Below, piece by piece: positions 34,503-44,234 of a DNA stretch of 64,000 nt. The position numbers and the translations under genes are program-made. The DNA comes from Gammaproteobacteria bacterium UBA5109. Lineage in GTDB: Bacteria > Pseudomonadota > Gammaproteobacteria > Pseudomonadales > Pseudohongiellaceae. The notes under the pieces were generated by a model. That model saw only the letters and a program-made list of their open reading frames with translations. It made no database searches and was not told the DNA's origin. Location of the stretch: NCBI GenBank assembly GCA_002414385.1, contig DHZH01000001.1, positions 458,810 through 522,809 of the forward strand. Reading direction: 5' to 3'. Position 1 is the stretch's first letter, and each line of letters opens with the position of its first letter.

Positions 34503-36890
34503 TTAATAGCGAAAGCCAATTTCGATTGCGTACTGACTGGGGCGATCGATAAAGGAATAGAAAGTGTTGGTGCCGAACACTGAAGCCGACAGCGGCACGT
34601 TGCCCGCGTAGGTCATGACTTCTTCATCGGTAATATTCTTGCCGACCAAGGCCAGAGACCAGTTGTCATTCCGAACCCCGACCCGCAGATTAACCTTGGT
34701 ACGACTATCTATTTCGTACTGTGGATCCAGATTGTCGTGAATGTTTTGTGAGTCGGTGTAGTTCAGATTGAGGTTACTGAATAACTCAATTTCATTATTC
34801 AGCATGCGGGTGTAATCAAAAAAGACGCTCAGATTATTTTCCGGCGTGTACTGACCGCGCATGCCGGTAAAATCACAAAGCGGAATGCCGTTGACGACAT
34901 CACCGTCAGGGGTCTGATAGTTATAGCAATTGCCGTTACGGAAATCCTGGAATTCAAAATCCAGATAGGCGTAGGCATAACCGATGGTAAAGTCTTCGGT
35001 TACCGCGATGCGACCATCGAGCTCCAGGCCCCGTACATCAGTTTCATTGGCGTTGCCGACATTGAAACCAAGCGCTCCGTCGAACTGGGATACCTGCAGG
35101 TCTTCATAATCGGTAAAGAACAGGGCGGCATTTACTTCCACACGACCCTCGGCAAGCAGGCCCTTGGCACCGAGCTCAAAAGAGCTGGTTTCTTCATCTT
35201 CAAACTCAAAGGAGAAGGGGTTGTTGGCCCGGGCATCAAAACCGCCGGCCTTGAAGCCACGGGAATAAGAGGCATAGAGCATGGTGTTGTTTGTTGCATT
35301 CCACTGCAGGTTCACCATGGGGGTAAATGAATTTTCTGAGCGTGATCCGGTGAGGCTGTGTCCAGGAGAAGTAATACCGGTGGAAACTGCGGTGTAACCG
35401 GCAGTCTGCACGCTGTGTAGGGCAAAGATCTCATTGTAGGTTATGGGCGCCAGTGGATTGGTAGTAATTGCGCCGGTGGCCAGATCGAGGATATCTATCT
35501 GCCGGAAAGCGTCCTTGTCTTCACTGGTATAACGGGCTCCCAGAGTCAGGCTCAGGCTGTCGCTCATGTACCACTTGCCCTGAGCAAACACGGCCCAGAT
35601 ATCACTGTCCTGGGTATTCAGGCGCCGGGCGCCGGTGCCGGGCAGGTTGGTCATCAGTGCCAGGGCCGGATTGAGTCCCGCCAGAGCGCCAAGGGCTGAA
35701 GTCGCGGGGATATCAATGGCCTCAGTCGAGTTCATTTCATTGCTCTGGTAATAGGCGCCGGCAATCCACTCCAGGGTGTTGCCCAGCGGCGAGCTGATAC
35801 GGACTTCCTGGGAGAACTGCTCATATTCCTCCATCAGGCCGACTTCAAAGACATCGCTGGGGGTGTAATCACAGTCGCAGCGCTCATCAAAATCATAGTT
35901 AACAAAACCACTGAGCAGGGTCAGGGTGTTGTCGCCCAAATCGTAGTTGATGTCCAGGGTGACATTGTCGAGTTCGTTTTCACTGTATTCCCGGGCATTG
36001 GCCTGGCGAATATAGTTCAGGTTGCTTTCCATCGGCGGCTGCCCCAGTAACCCGGCGGTAATCTGGGCAAAGTTGAGTCCGGCCAGAGGTCCTGCCGGAG
36101 CGGCATCATCCTGAACGATTTCAATTTGCCGGCCGACCGTATCAAACTTGTTGGTTTCCAGTTTCAGGCCGATGTCCAGTTCCGGTGATACATCCCAGGC
36201 CAGGCTCAGACGGGCGGAATTGTCTTCACGGTCCGGTTCTCCCTGGTTCAGAAAGGAATTGTTCATATAGCCAGATTCGTAATTACCACGCAGGGCCAGA
36301 CGGGCAGAGAAATTATCGGATAAAGGCCCGGATATGACGGCATTGATTTCGCTCTGGTCATGTTCGAATTCATACAGGGCGCTGACATCAACTTCGAGTT
36401 GATCAGTCGGCTGTGCCGTGCTCAGGTTCAGAGCCCCGGCAATGGTATTTTTTCCAAACAGTATGCCCTGCGGGCCACGCAGGACTTCTACCCGCTGCAT
36501 GTCAAAAAAGGGTGCACGTATCAGTTGCTGGCGGCCATAGTAAATGCCATCCACATACTGCCCAACGGACTGCTCAAAGCCCTGGTTATTGCCGGAGCCG
36601 ATGCCGCGCACATACATCTGGGTGCTGACACCGGTTTCTGTCATGCTCAGATTCGGGACATACTCGGTAATATCGGCAATTTTATTGACGTTACCGGCAT
36701 CCAGAACATCCGCACTGATGACATTAACGGAAATCGGCACATCGGTAAGGTTCTCCTCACGTTTTTGAGCGGTAACGACAATTTCCTGCAAAGTGACGGG
36801 TTGTGCTGCCAGTGGAGTACTGAGCTGTATTGCTGTAATTCCTGTAATGGCTGCGAAAAGCGCTGTATAGCGAAAGTTGGAGTGATGCAT
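34503..36890 (-). CDS. TonB-dependent outer-membrane receptor, sphingomonad type
   Basis: A 795-residue receptor with signal peptide. The plug starts with the TonB-box-like stretch LQEIVVTAQKREENLTDVPISVNVISADVL, then NVNKIADITEYVPNLSM and VEVLRGPQGILFGKNTIAGALNL. The rest is a 22-strand beta-barrel ending in aromatic IEIGFRY. This subtype is abundant in sphingomonads and in the OM60/Cellvibrionales area and imports plant or aromatic compounds, vitamins or siderophores. No substrate gene is adjacent. Its 3' end is close to the AI-2E gene. Confidence 0.93.
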   Translation of the reverse strand: MHHSNFRYTALFAAITGITAIQLSTPLAAQPVTLQEIVVTAQKREENLTDVPISVNVISADVLDAGNVNKIADITEYVPNLSMTETGVSTQMYVRGIGSGNNQGFEQSVGQYVDGIYYGRQQLIRAPFFDMQRVEVLRGPQGILFGKNTIAGALNLSTAQPTDQLEVDVSALYEFEHDQSEINAVISGPLSDNFSARLALRGNYESGYMNNSFLNQGEPDREDNSARLSLAWDVSPELDIGLKLETNKFDTVGRQIEIVQDDAAPAGPLAGLNFAQITAGLLGQPPMESNLNYIRQANAREYSENELDNVTLDINYDLGDNTLTLLSGFVNYDFDERCDCDYTPSDVFEVGLMEEYEQFSQEVRISSPLGNTLEWIAGAYYQSNEMNSTEAIDIPATSALGALAGLNPALALMTNLPGTGARRLNTQDSDIWAVFAQGKWYMSDSLSLTLGARYTSEDKDAFRQIDILDLATGAITTNPLAPITYNEIFALHSVQTAGYTAVSTGITSPGHSLTGSRSENSFTPMVNLQWNATNNTMLYASYSRGFKAGGFDARANNPFSFEFEDEETSSFELGAKGLLAEGRVEVNAALFFTDYEDLQVSQFDGALGFNVGNANETDVRGLELDGRIAVTEDFTIGYAYAYLDFEFQDFRNGNCYNYQTPDGDVVNGIPLCDFTGMRGQYTPENNLSVFFDYTRMLNNEIELFSNLNLNYTDSQNIHDNLDPQYEIDSRTKVNLRVGVRNDNWSLALVGKNITDEEVMTYAGNVPLSASVFGTNTFYSFIDRPSQYAIEIGFRY

Positions 36891-37045
36891 AATGCCCCCT
36901 TATTTATCCCCAGAAACAGTTGGCTTTGCTTGTTCTGCTTCTCGTGAGAGTCCTTCCTGCAGAGCAATAAGCATTAAAAAATGGTAGCACTTAGCAAATC
37001 TTAATGTAAGCATTAATGGAGATGTAAACCCGCGGGCTGAGAGTA

Positions 37046-37051
37046 TATAAT
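37046..37051 (+). promoter_or_regulatory. -10 box of the alaS promoter
   Basis: A perfect TATAAT 31 nt before the alaS ATG at 37082. A weak -35 (TGTAAA, 37023-37028) is 17 nt upstream. Confidence 0.45.
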
Positions 37052-37081
37052 GCGCGCCCTTTAAACATCTAAGTATTGGCA

Positions 37082-39691
37082 ATGAAAAGCGCTGAAATCA
37101 GGCAGGCATTTCTGGATTATTTTGCTGAGCACGGGCATACCGTGATAGACAGCAGTTCGCTGGTGCCCGGTAATGATCCAAGCCTGCTGTTTACCAATGC
37201 CGGTATGGTGCAGTTCAAGGATGTTTTCCTGGGTCAGGACAAGCGCTCCTACAAGCGCGCTGCCAGTTCCCAGCGCTGCGTGCGTGCCGGGGGCAAGCAC
37301 AATGACCTGGAAAATGTCGGCTACACGGCACGCCATCATACTTTCTTTGAAATGCTCGGTAACTTCAGTTTCGGCGACTACTTCAAAAAAGAAGCCATTC
37401 ATTTTGCCTGGGAATTTCTCACGGTAAACCTGCAGTTGCCTGCGGAAAAACTCTGGGTCACGGTTTTTCATGAAGATGAAGAGGCGGAAAGAATCTGGCT
37501 GCAGGATGTCGGCATTGATGCAGAGCGTTTTTCCCGTATGGGAGAAAAAGACAACTTCTGGGCCATGGGGGATACCGGGCCCTGCGGCCCCTGCAGCGAA
37601 ATCTTCTACGATCATGGTGAAGAGGTGCCAGGTGGCCCGCCGGGTTCAGCCGATGAGGATGGTGACCGTTATATTGAAATCTGGAACCTGGTGTTCATGC
37701 AGTACAACCGTGATGCACAGGGCAAACTGACTGAATTGCCCAGCCCTTCGGTGGATACCGGAATGGGCCTGGAAAGAATTGCGGCCGTGATGCGGGGCGT
37801 GCACAGTAATTATGATATTGACCTGTTTCAGGAACTGCTCAAGGCAGTTCGCAAGGTCACGGGGACAAATGATGACTCGGCTTCCCTGAACGTGATCGCG
37901 GACCATATTCGCTCCTGTGCCTTTCTGGTTAATGATGGGGTGCTGCCTGCCAATGAGGGCCGGGGATATGTGCTGCGCCGTATTATCCGTCGGGCCATTC
38001 GGCATGGTCATCAACTGGGTGCCCGTGAGTCTTTCTTTTACAAGCTGGTCGCGCCCCTGGCCTCGATTATGGGCGATGCCTACCCGGAACTGCGTGATAA
38101 CCAAGGCAGGATAGAGTCTGCCCTGAAAGCGGAAGAAGAACAGTTCTCGCGGACACTGGATAACGGTATGCAGTTACTGGACAGCGCCATTGCTGAACTT
38201 GAGGGTGACACCCTGGCCGGAGAAACGGTATTCAGGCTTTATGACACTTATGGCTTCCCGGTTGATTTAACGGCCGATATTGCGCGTGAGAAAAATCTCA
38301 AACTGGATATGGCAGGTTTTGAAGCGGCCATGCAGGAACAGAAACAGCGTGCCCGCGCCGCCTCCCGGTTTGAATCCGCTGCGCAGCTTGAGCTTGATGA
38401 GGCAGGGGATACCGAGTTTACCGGTTATGACAATGTGGTTGAAAGTGACTGCGAAGTGCTGGGTGTTTATGTGGACGGTAAGCCAGTCGATACACTCAAT
38501 GCCGGCGAGCAGGGTATTGTGGTGCTCGATCGCACGCCATTTTATGCCGAATCCGGCGGACAGGTTGGCGACAGCGGTTTGCTGCAGAACGCCCAGGCCA
38601 GTTTTACAGTGCAGGATACCCAGAAACAGGGTGAACAGTATCTGCATCAGGGTGAATTGACCCTGGGTTCATTGAGTCCGGGTGACAAACTCAGGGCGGC
38701 GATAGATACCGAACTGCGCCAGGCGATCATGCTTAATCACTCGGCAACCCATCTGTTGCATGCGGCGCTGCGCCAGATACTGGGTGAGCACGTTACGCAG
38801 AAAGGCTCACTGGTAAATGCAGAATATCTGCGTTTTGATTTCTCCCATCCAAAGCCAGTCAGTGATGAAGAATTACGGCAGATTGAGATGCTGGTCAATC
38901 AGCAGGTATTGCTGAATAAAGCCGTCAGTAAACAGAGCATGTCCATGGATGAAGCCAAAAACCATGGCGCGATGGCGCTGTTCGGTGAAAAGTATGGTGA
39001 AGTGGTTCGCGTGGTCAGTATGGGCGGCAGTGATGATGCGCAGTTCTCCGTGGAACTCTGCGGTGGAACCCACGTCGAACGCACCGGCGATATTGGCCTG
39101 TTCAAGATCGTTCAGGAGAGCGGCATTGCTGCGGGTGTCAGACGTATTGAAGCGGTCAGTGGCATACAGGCCCTGCGGCTGGTGAATACCCAGGAACAGC
39201 AGCTGGCTGCTCTTGCTACCTTGCTCAAATCGGACCAGAAAAGCCTGGAACAGAAAGTTTCCCAGCTGGTGAAGGGAAATCGTGAACTGGAAAAACAGCT
39301 AAGCCAGCTCAAGGCCAAGCTTGCCAGTTCTGCCGGGACTGACCTGAGTGCCCAGGCAATCGAGTTGAAAGGCACAAAATTACTGGTTGCGGAAATTGAC
39401 GGAGTCGACAGCAAAGCGCTGCGAGAGACCTGTGATCAGCTAAAGAATAAACTCGGCAGTGCTATCATCGTGCTGGCGACCGTCTCGGAAGGCAAGGTTG
39501 CCCTGGTGGCAGGGGTAACAAAAGACCTGACTGCTAAAGTCAAAGCCGGAGACCTGGTGAATAATGTTGCTGCCCAGGTGGGCGGTAAAGGCGGCGGAAG
39601 ACCGGATATGGCGATGGCAGGTGGCACAGAGGCGGAAAACCTCAAAACGGCCCTTGCCTCAGTTGAACACACTGTTTCAAGTCTTCTTTAG
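37082..39691 (+). CDS. alaS: Alanine-tRNA ligase
   Basis: Charges tRNA-Ala with alanine and edits mischarged Ser and Gly. The class II catalytic domain opens with KSAEIRQAFLDYFAEHGHTVIDSSSLVPGNDPSLLFTNAGM; the editing domain has the zinc site HSATHLLHAALRQILGEHVTQKGS with CGGTHV; the C-Ala region ends with the GGKGGGRPDMAMAGG glycine-rich motif. At 869 residues it is full length. A perfect TATAAT is upstream. The order with lysC and csrA is a conserved gammaproteobacterial cluster. The ATG at 37082 follows an in-frame TTG. Confidence 0.97.
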   Translation: MKSAEIRQAFLDYFAEHGHTVIDSSSLVPGNDPSLLFTNAGMVQFKDVFLGQDKRSYKRAASSQRCVRAGGKHNDLENVGYTARHHTFFEMLGNFSFGDYFKKEAIHFAWEFLTVNLQLPAEKLWVTVFHEDEEAERIWLQDVGIDAERFSRMGEKDNFWAMGDTGPCGPCSEIFYDHGEEVPGGPPGSADEDGDRYIEIWNLVFMQYNRDAQGKLTELPSPSVDTGMGLERIAAVMRGVHSNYDIDLFQELLKAVRKVTGTNDDSASLNVIADHIRSCAFLVNDGVLPANEGRGYVLRRIIRRAIRHGHQLGARESFFYKLVAPLASIMGDAYPELRDNQGRIESALKAEEEQFSRTLDNGMQLLDSAIAELEGDTLAGETVFRLYDTYGFPVDLTADIAREKNLKLDMAGFEAAMQEQKQRARAASRFESAAQLELDEAGDTEFTGYDNVVESDCEVLGVYVDGKPVDTLNAGEQGIVVLDRTPFYAESGGQVGDSGLLQNAQASFTVQDTQKQGEQYLHQGELTLGSLSPGDKLRAAIDTELRQAIMLNHSATHLLHAALRQILGEHVTQKGSLVNAEYLRFDFSHPKPVSDEELRQIEMLVNQQVLLNKAVSKQSMSMDEAKNHGAMALFGEKYGEVVRVVSMGGSDDAQFSVELCGGTHVERTGDIGLFKIVQESGIAAGVRRIEAVSGIQALRLVNTQEQQLAALATLLKSDQKSLEQKVSQLVKGNRELEKQLSQLKAKLASSAGTDLSAQAIELKGTKLLVAEIDGVDSKALRETCDQLKNKLGSAIIVLATVSEGKVALVAGVTKDLTAKVKAGDLVNNVAAQVGGKGGGRPDMAMAGGTEAENLKTALASVEHTVSSLL

Positions 39692-39760
39692 GCATTTTTT
39701 TGAACGCTGTTTAGTTAAAAGTGCCGTTTATGTTAGAATTTATAATTAAGTGATATCATA

Positions 39761-40999
39761 ATGACATTACTTGTGCAGAAGTTTGGTGGCACCTCGGTAG
39801 GCTCGATTGAGCGTATCCAGGCTGTTGCAAGCAGGGTTGCTGAAAGTCGCAGGGCAGGCAATCAGGTTGTGGTCGTGGTCTCGGCAATGAGTGGCGTTAC
39901 CAACAAGCTGGTTGAAATGGCCAATGCAATACAGGCTAGGCCGGATAACCGGGAAATGGATGTATTACTGTCAACCGGCGAGCAGACTACCATTGCCTTA
40001 TTGAGTATGGCTTTACTGGCTCTGGGCTGTCCGGCACGCTCCTATACCGGGAGTCAGGTCAGGATTCTGACAGATGATGCGCATTCCAATGCGCGTATTC
40101 TTGATATTGATCAGGACAAAGTCCGTCAGGATCTGGATAGTGGGAAAGTGGTTGTGATAGCCGGATTTCAGGGCGTCACAGCTGACGGAGATATCTCCAC
40201 GCTGGGTAGAGGAGGCTCCGATACAACTGCTGTGGCAATGGCTGCTGCCTTGCATGCAGATGAATGCCAGATATTTACCGATGTGGACGGTGTATACACA
40301 ACCGATCCGCGTGTCGTGGAAAATGCCCGGCGTCTGGACAGTGTTACATTTGAAGAAATGCTTGAAATGTCCAGCCTGGGTGCAAAGGTTTTGCAGATAC
40401 GATCAGTCGAATTTGCAAGTAAATACAATGTGCCATTACGGGTGCTTTCAAGTTTTGAAGACGGTCCGGGTACATTTATAGGTTCAGAGGACGAGACTAT
40501 GATGGAAATGCCTTTAATTTCGGGAATCGCTTTTACAAGAGACGAGGCCAAATTAAGTATTTTAGGTGTTCCGGACATACCAGGGATGGCTCACCGTGTT
40601 TTTGGCCCGATCAGTGAGGCTGGTATTGAAGTCGACGTTATCCTTCAGAATATCGGCAACGATCAAACCAATGACATTACTTTTACCGTACAAAGGAAAG
40701 ACACTGCAAAGGCTTCCGAAATTCTTGAAGTGCTGGCAAAGGAAATTAAGGCAGAAGCGGTCCAGGTTGACGATAAAGTTGCGAAAGTATCTCTGGTAGG
40801 TGTGGGAATGCGCTCACATGCCGGTATTGCTTCGCGCATGTTCGAAGCTCTGGCGAAAGAGTCAATTAACATTCAGTTGATTACCACTTCCGAAATCAAA
40901 ATTTCAATTGTCATCGAAGAAAAGTATCTGGAACTGGCAGTGCGGGCTTTGCACGATGCGTTTGAACTGGGGAATGCTGATGCAAATGCAAAACAGTAG
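39761..40999 (+). CDS. lysC: Aspartate kinase, monofunctional
   Basis: Phosphorylates aspartate, the first step to lysine, threonine, methionine and diaminopimelate. VQKFGGTSVGSIERIQAVA is the kinase N-terminus, GRGGSDTTAVAMAAALHADECQIFTDVDGVYTTDPR the catalytic core, and two ACT domains (LISGIAFTRDEAKLSILGVPD and VAKVSLVGVGMRSHAGIASRMFEAL) bind inhibitory amino acids. Downstream of alaS, as in Pseudomonas. No lysine riboswitch is seen in the short 69-nt gap. Confidence 0.96.
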   Translation: MTLLVQKFGGTSVGSIERIQAVASRVAESRRAGNQVVVVVSAMSGVTNKLVEMANAIQARPDNREMDVLLSTGEQTTIALLSMALLALGCPARSYTGSQVRILTDDAHSNARILDIDQDKVRQDLDSGKVVVIAGFQGVTADGDISTLGRGGSDTTAVAMAAALHADECQIFTDVDGVYTTDPRVVENARRLDSVTFEEMLEMSSLGAKVLQIRSVEFASKYNVPLRVLSSFEDGPGTFIGSEDETMMEMPLISGIAFTRDEAKLSILGVPDIPGMAHRVFGPISEAGIEVDVILQNIGNDQTNDITFTVQRKDTAKASEILEVLAKEIKAEAVQVDDKVAKVSLVGVGMRSHAGIASRMFEALAKESINIQLITTSEIKISIVIEEKYLELAVRALHDAFELGNADANAKQ

Positions 41000-41022
41000 A
41001 ACCCTCAGGGGCTTACATACTT

Positions 41023-41043
41023 ACCGGCCAGATACTGGCCGGT
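41023..41043 (+). other. Perfect hairpin before csrA
   Basis: ACCGGCCAG-ATA-CTGGCCGGT, 9-bp stem with 3-nt loop, directly before the csrA ribosome binding site (GAGGAG 41046-41051). There is no T-run, so it is more likely an mRNA stem than a complete terminator. Confidence 0.6.
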
Positions 41044-41060
41044 TCGAGGAGTTGAAATAA

Positions 41061-41261
41061 ATGTTAATACTGACTCGCCGCGTAGGCGAAACGCTCATGA
41101 TAGGTGACGATGTGACTGTCACAGTCCTGGGAGTAAAGGGAAATCAAGTGCGTATAGGAGTCAATGCACCAAAAGATGTGGCCGTTCATAGAGAGGAAAT
41201 CTATGACCGCATCAAGCAGGGAGGAGAGGACACCAAAACCAGCGAGGATACTGAAGAGTAA
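41061..41261 (+). CDS. csrA: Carbon storage regulator CsrA/RsmA
   Basis: A 66-residue dimeric RNA-binding protein that controls translation and stability of many mRNAs by binding GGA motifs. MLILTRRVGETLMIGDDVTVTVLGVKGNQVRIGVNAPKDVAVHREEIYDRI is the complete CsrA fold with the key Arg44 (in VHREE). The acidic tail is longer than in E. coli. A GAGGAG ribosome binding site is 9 nt upstream. Lies between lysC and tRNA-Ser as in Pseudomonas. Confidence 0.97.
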   Translation: MLILTRRVGETLMIGDDVTVTVLGVKGNQVRIGVNAPKDVAVHREEIYDRIKQGGEDTKTSEDTEE

Positions 41262-41320
41262 ATTCGCCGTCGGAGCCTCTGCCAATCAGGTGCATTCGTA
41301 TGATATGATTGCGCGCTCTT

Positions 41321-41410
41321 GGAGAGGTGGCCGAGTGGCTGAAGGCGCGCCCCTGCTAAGGGCGTATGGGTTAACACTCATCGAGGGTTCGAATCCCTCC
41401 CTCTCCGCCA
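41321..41410 (+). tRNA. tRNA-Ser(GCU)
   Basis: A complete class II tRNA of 90 nt including encoded CCA. The acceptor arms GGAGAGG and CCTCTCC pair perfectly; the anticodon stem-loop (CGCCCCTGCTAAGGGCG) gives anticodon GCT; TATGGGTTAACACTCA forms the long variable arm typical of tRNA-Ser; GGTTCGAATCC is the T-loop. It reads AGC/AGU codons. A genomic island starts immediately downstream. Confidence 0.97.
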
Positions 41411-41680
41411 TACAGTCTTGTCTCTGTTGATTAGTTCTCTAGTCAGCAGAGAGATTCCCTAAAATTCATAAGCTTACAGGCTTATCTGCCTCAAACTGCT
41501 GACTCAGATTATTCATTCTCTCGGCAGTTTATTCATTTTTCTCTGATGGCCATTTCAGTAGTCCGCACTTTGCCATAAGTTGGGCCAATGCGTTCAAATT
41601 TACGTCATTAATCAACAGCAATATCGCCATTAAATACTCACAATTGCATGAGACATTTACAAGATTATCCTGTTGATAAA

Positions 41681-43282
41681 TTAATTTTGGATTAGATCAG
41701 TCAGAGTTAAGTGCGGGTCTTGCTTTCCATCAAGGATGGATTCAATTATTTGTGCAGGCAGGGTTGCCAACGGTAAGATGCGACTGATATATCTGCATGC
41801 AATACCTTCTTTTTTAGCGAGTTCACGTACTGATTGCACCTCTTCATTGACGAGCATCTGATTCCAGACATAAGCGCGGGTTATTGCTTTAAGTAAGGTC
41901 GGGCTGGTGTTTTGAGTGCTTTCGTTGACTGAATCTCTGACAATAAATTTCTTTTCGCCTTGGCATCGCTTCAGTTGTGTTTTTACTTTAAACTCAATAA
42001 CCGTGTCAATTTCTGGTGGGGCTAATTCCAGGGCTTTGTAAATTGCTGAGCTGGAAATTGAAATAACGATCTGTGTTTTCGATAACTTTATCCTGGTAAT
42101 TAAGTCTCTTAATGCATCAGTCTTATCGGATAGTTTTTCAGCTAATTTAATGGCTGTCTTGAAATAAGATTCTGTCTCTGTTGTATTGCCCACGATGTTG
42201 TTTAATTCAATGCTATTAATAAGCAGGACTTTTATTCTTTCAATCACCACCGTTTCAATTTCTCCTGCTGGAATTCTGGAGAGAGAGCCTGCTTTGCCTA
42301 CTTGCTGTTGAACATGTGCCTGACTAATGTAATAGCGATAACGTTTGCCATTTTTAACTGCATGGCTTGGGCTCATGGCATTACCTTTGTCATCAAAGAG
42401 AATGCCAGCCAATAAACTTGGGTGTTTGGCTCTTAAGCCATTAGCGGCTGCATGTGAGTTTTCTTTCAACAGGTTCTGTGTTTTCACCCAGAGTGTTTCT
42501 GAGATAATACCTTCATGAAGCCCAGGGTATACCTGATCACGATGTTTGATCATCCCTCGGTACACAGGATTGTTGAGCATCTTGTAGAGACTGCCGCGTG
42601 AAATTGGCTTGCCTCCTGATTTGATGCCTTTTTGACTGATCCTGACTTTGCTCACTATTCTGTTTTCGTCCAGAAAGTGTTTTAACGCACTGACGTTTCC
42701 CAGTGCAAGGTATTGGGAGAAGATCAACTTCACTTTTTCAGCTTCTTCTGGATTGATCTTGAGTTGCCGGTTATCAAGGTCGTAGCCGAGGGGGATGACT
42801 CCACCCATCCACATGCCTTTTTGCTTGGAGGCGGCAAGTTTGTCACGGATCCGCTCTCCTGTTATTTCACGCTCAAACTGGGCAAAAGAGAGAAGAACAT
42901 TAAGCGTCAGTCTACCCATTGAACTGGTGGTATTAAATTGCTGGGTCACGGAGACAAACGAGACATCATGCTTATCAAATAGCTCAATGAGTTTGGCAAA
43001 GTCCGCTAGGGAGCGTGTCAGCCTGTCGACTTTGTAAACAACGATAACCTGAACCTTACCTTCTGCTATATCCGCTAATAGTTGCTTGAGGGCGGGGCGA
43101 TCCAAGTCCCCTCCAGAGTACGCACCATCGTCATAACGCTGTTTCTTGTATTCCCAACCTTCATGTTTTTGGCTCTTTATAAAGGCTTCGCAGGATTCCC
43201 GCTGAGCATCCAGGGAGTTAAAGTCCTGATCTAGACCTTCAGCGTGGGACTTGCGGGTATAAATCGCACAGTGTTTTTTCAT
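41681..43282 (-). CDS. Large serine recombinase
   Basis: A 533-residue site-specific recombinase. The N-terminal resolvase domain has catalytic Ser12 in IYTRKS, arginines in KVDRLTRSLADFAKLIELF, and FAQFEREITGERIRDKLAASKQKGMWMGG closing the catalytic core. A recombinase domain (GGKPISRGSLYKMLNNPVYRGMI) and a coiled-coil region follow. It probably moves the island. It overlaps the upstream DUF2924 gene by 4 nt; the two are often found together in proteobacterial mobile elements. Longer than a resolvase, of the integrase type. Confidence 0.93.
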   Translation of the reverse strand: MKKHCAIYTRKSHAEGLDQDFNSLDAQRESCEAFIKSQKHEGWEYKKQRYDDGAYSGGDLDRPALKQLLADIAEGKVQVIVVYKVDRLTRSLADFAKLIELFDKHDVSFVSVTQQFNTTSSMGRLTLNVLLSFAQFEREITGERIRDKLAASKQKGMWMGGVIPLGYDLDNRQLKINPEEAEKVKLIFSQYLALGNVSALKHFLDENRIVSKVRISQKGIKSGGKPISRGSLYKMLNNPVYRGMIKHRDQVYPGLHEGIISETLWVKTQNLLKENSHAAANGLRAKHPSLLAGILFDDKGNAMSPSHAVKNGKRYRYYISQAHVQQQVGKAGSLSRIPAGEIETVVIERIKVLLINSIELNNIVGNTTETESYFKTAIKLAEKLSDKTDALRDLITRIKLSKTQIVISISSSAIYKALELAPPEIDTVIEFKVKTQLKRCQGEKKFIVRDSVNESTQNTSPTLLKAITRAYVWNQMLVNEEVQSVRELAKKEGIACRYISRILPLATLPAQIIESILDGKQDPHLTLTDLIQN

Positions 43283-43713
43283 GGATTCTTCACAGGCTTA
43301 TTAAGGCCAAAGAAGGCGGGACCAGACCAGCGTGTTCCGGTGATCAGTCGCGCAATGACGGATAGGGTTTTGAAGTGGGAGCTCTGGTAATCGAAGCCGT
43401 TTGTGCTGGCGGTAACGGTATGAACGACTCCTTGCCATTCTCTTACAAGCCGGGTGCCTGGTTTCAGGCTGGGTCTGCTGTCTGGCGGGCGATAGTCGGG
43501 GTTTTGCTTAAAGGCTTCGTATAACTGGTGCATTCGTTTTTGTGTTTTTTTGCTTAACCCTCCGTGTTGCTGCGTTTGTGCCTTATAAGCGAGATTTCTG
43601 GCCAAAAAGGCTTTTGTCAGATGGGTAGAAGGGGGCTTTCCAAAGTTGATTTCCCAGCGTTTTCTCAACGTATCAAAGGACGCTTCGTTCAATGTATTTG
43701 CAGCACTGCTCAT
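43279..43713 (-). CDS. DUF2924 domain-containing protein
   Basis: A 144-residue DUF2924 protein. FDTLRKRWEINFGKPPSTHLTKAFLARNLAYKAQ and SRPSLKPGTRLVREWQGVVHTVTASTNGFDYQSSHFKTLSVIARLITGTRWSGPAFFGL are the two conserved blocks. DUF2924 genes are found beside large serine recombinases in phages and islands, which suggests a helper in recombination, but the activity is unproven. Its stop overlaps the recombinase start by 4 nt. Confidence 0.9.
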   Translation of the reverse strand: MSSAANTLNEASFDTLRKRWEINFGKPPSTHLTKAFLARNLAYKAQTQQHGGLSKKTQKRMHQLYEAFKQNPDYRPPDSRPSLKPGTRLVREWQGVVHTVTASTNGFDYQSSHFKTLSVIARLITGTRWSGPAFFGLNKPVKNP

Positions 43714-43755
43714 GATGACCTCCTATCACCATGAACGCTCTCATTGCCTTGGAAG

Positions 43756-44232
43756 TCAACTCCATCCGAGATCTTTTTTTGCCTGCGCTATTTCGGCCTG
43801 ATGTTCCTCATAGCGTTGCTCAAAATCAGGTTTTGAAATGTTGTATTTTTTCAAAAAATTATAAAATTCAGTCTCGAAGATGACGCCTTTACCGTATTCT
43901 TCCGTCACAGAGGGAATTCGATTATCCTGCAGTGCTTCAGGTATATAGCTTATCCACTTATCTAGTATTTTTTTAGCTCTAACATTACCTGCTGCGGCTT
44001 CTTTCTGAATGACGCGGATGATTATTTCAATTCGGGTCATTTTGCACCGCCGGTTCTCTTTTTTTACAGCTACTTTCTCAAATAAGAACTCTTTGAATGC
44101 TCGTTTTGGGCTTTTCTTGTTAGGAGGACGACCATCTGGGTTACCGGAGACACCCGGTGGGAATTGACCAGATTTGGGAGGCTTTTTGTATCCTGATGAC
44201 CCTGGGTTGTCGGTGTCATTATCTTCTTCCAT
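43756..44232 (-). CDS. DUF5681 protein, paralogue 1
   Basis: A 158-residue protein. SGQFPPGVSGNPDGRPPNKKSPK is the DUF5681 signature (GxSGNPxGRPxG); the rest is a helical domain (ALK/IEIIIRVIQKEAAAGNVRAKKILDKWISY). DUF5681 proteins are found with phage and transposable elements and methyltransferases; function unknown, possibly DNA packaging or regulation. A second copy lies 2 nt upstream. Confidence 0.85.
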   Translation of the reverse strand: MEEDNDTDNPGSSGYKKPPKSGQFPPGVSGNPDGRPPNKKSPKRAFKEFLFEKVAVKKENRRCKMTRIEIIIRVIQKEAAAGNVRAKKILDKWISYIPEALQDNRIPSVTEEYGKGVIFETEFYNFLKKYNISKPDFEQRYEEHQAEIAQAKKDLGWS

Positions 44233-44234
44233 TG

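Noticed and set aside
39692..39760. Lysine riboswitch upstream of lysC
   Set aside because: The gap after alaS is only 69 nt, too short for the lysine aptamer, and no fitting stems are seen.
41411..41452. tRNA 3'-end duplication as an island attachment repeat
   Set aside because: The tRNA 3' sequence is not repeated at the island's right end near 55.2 kb, so no att direct repeat can be shown.
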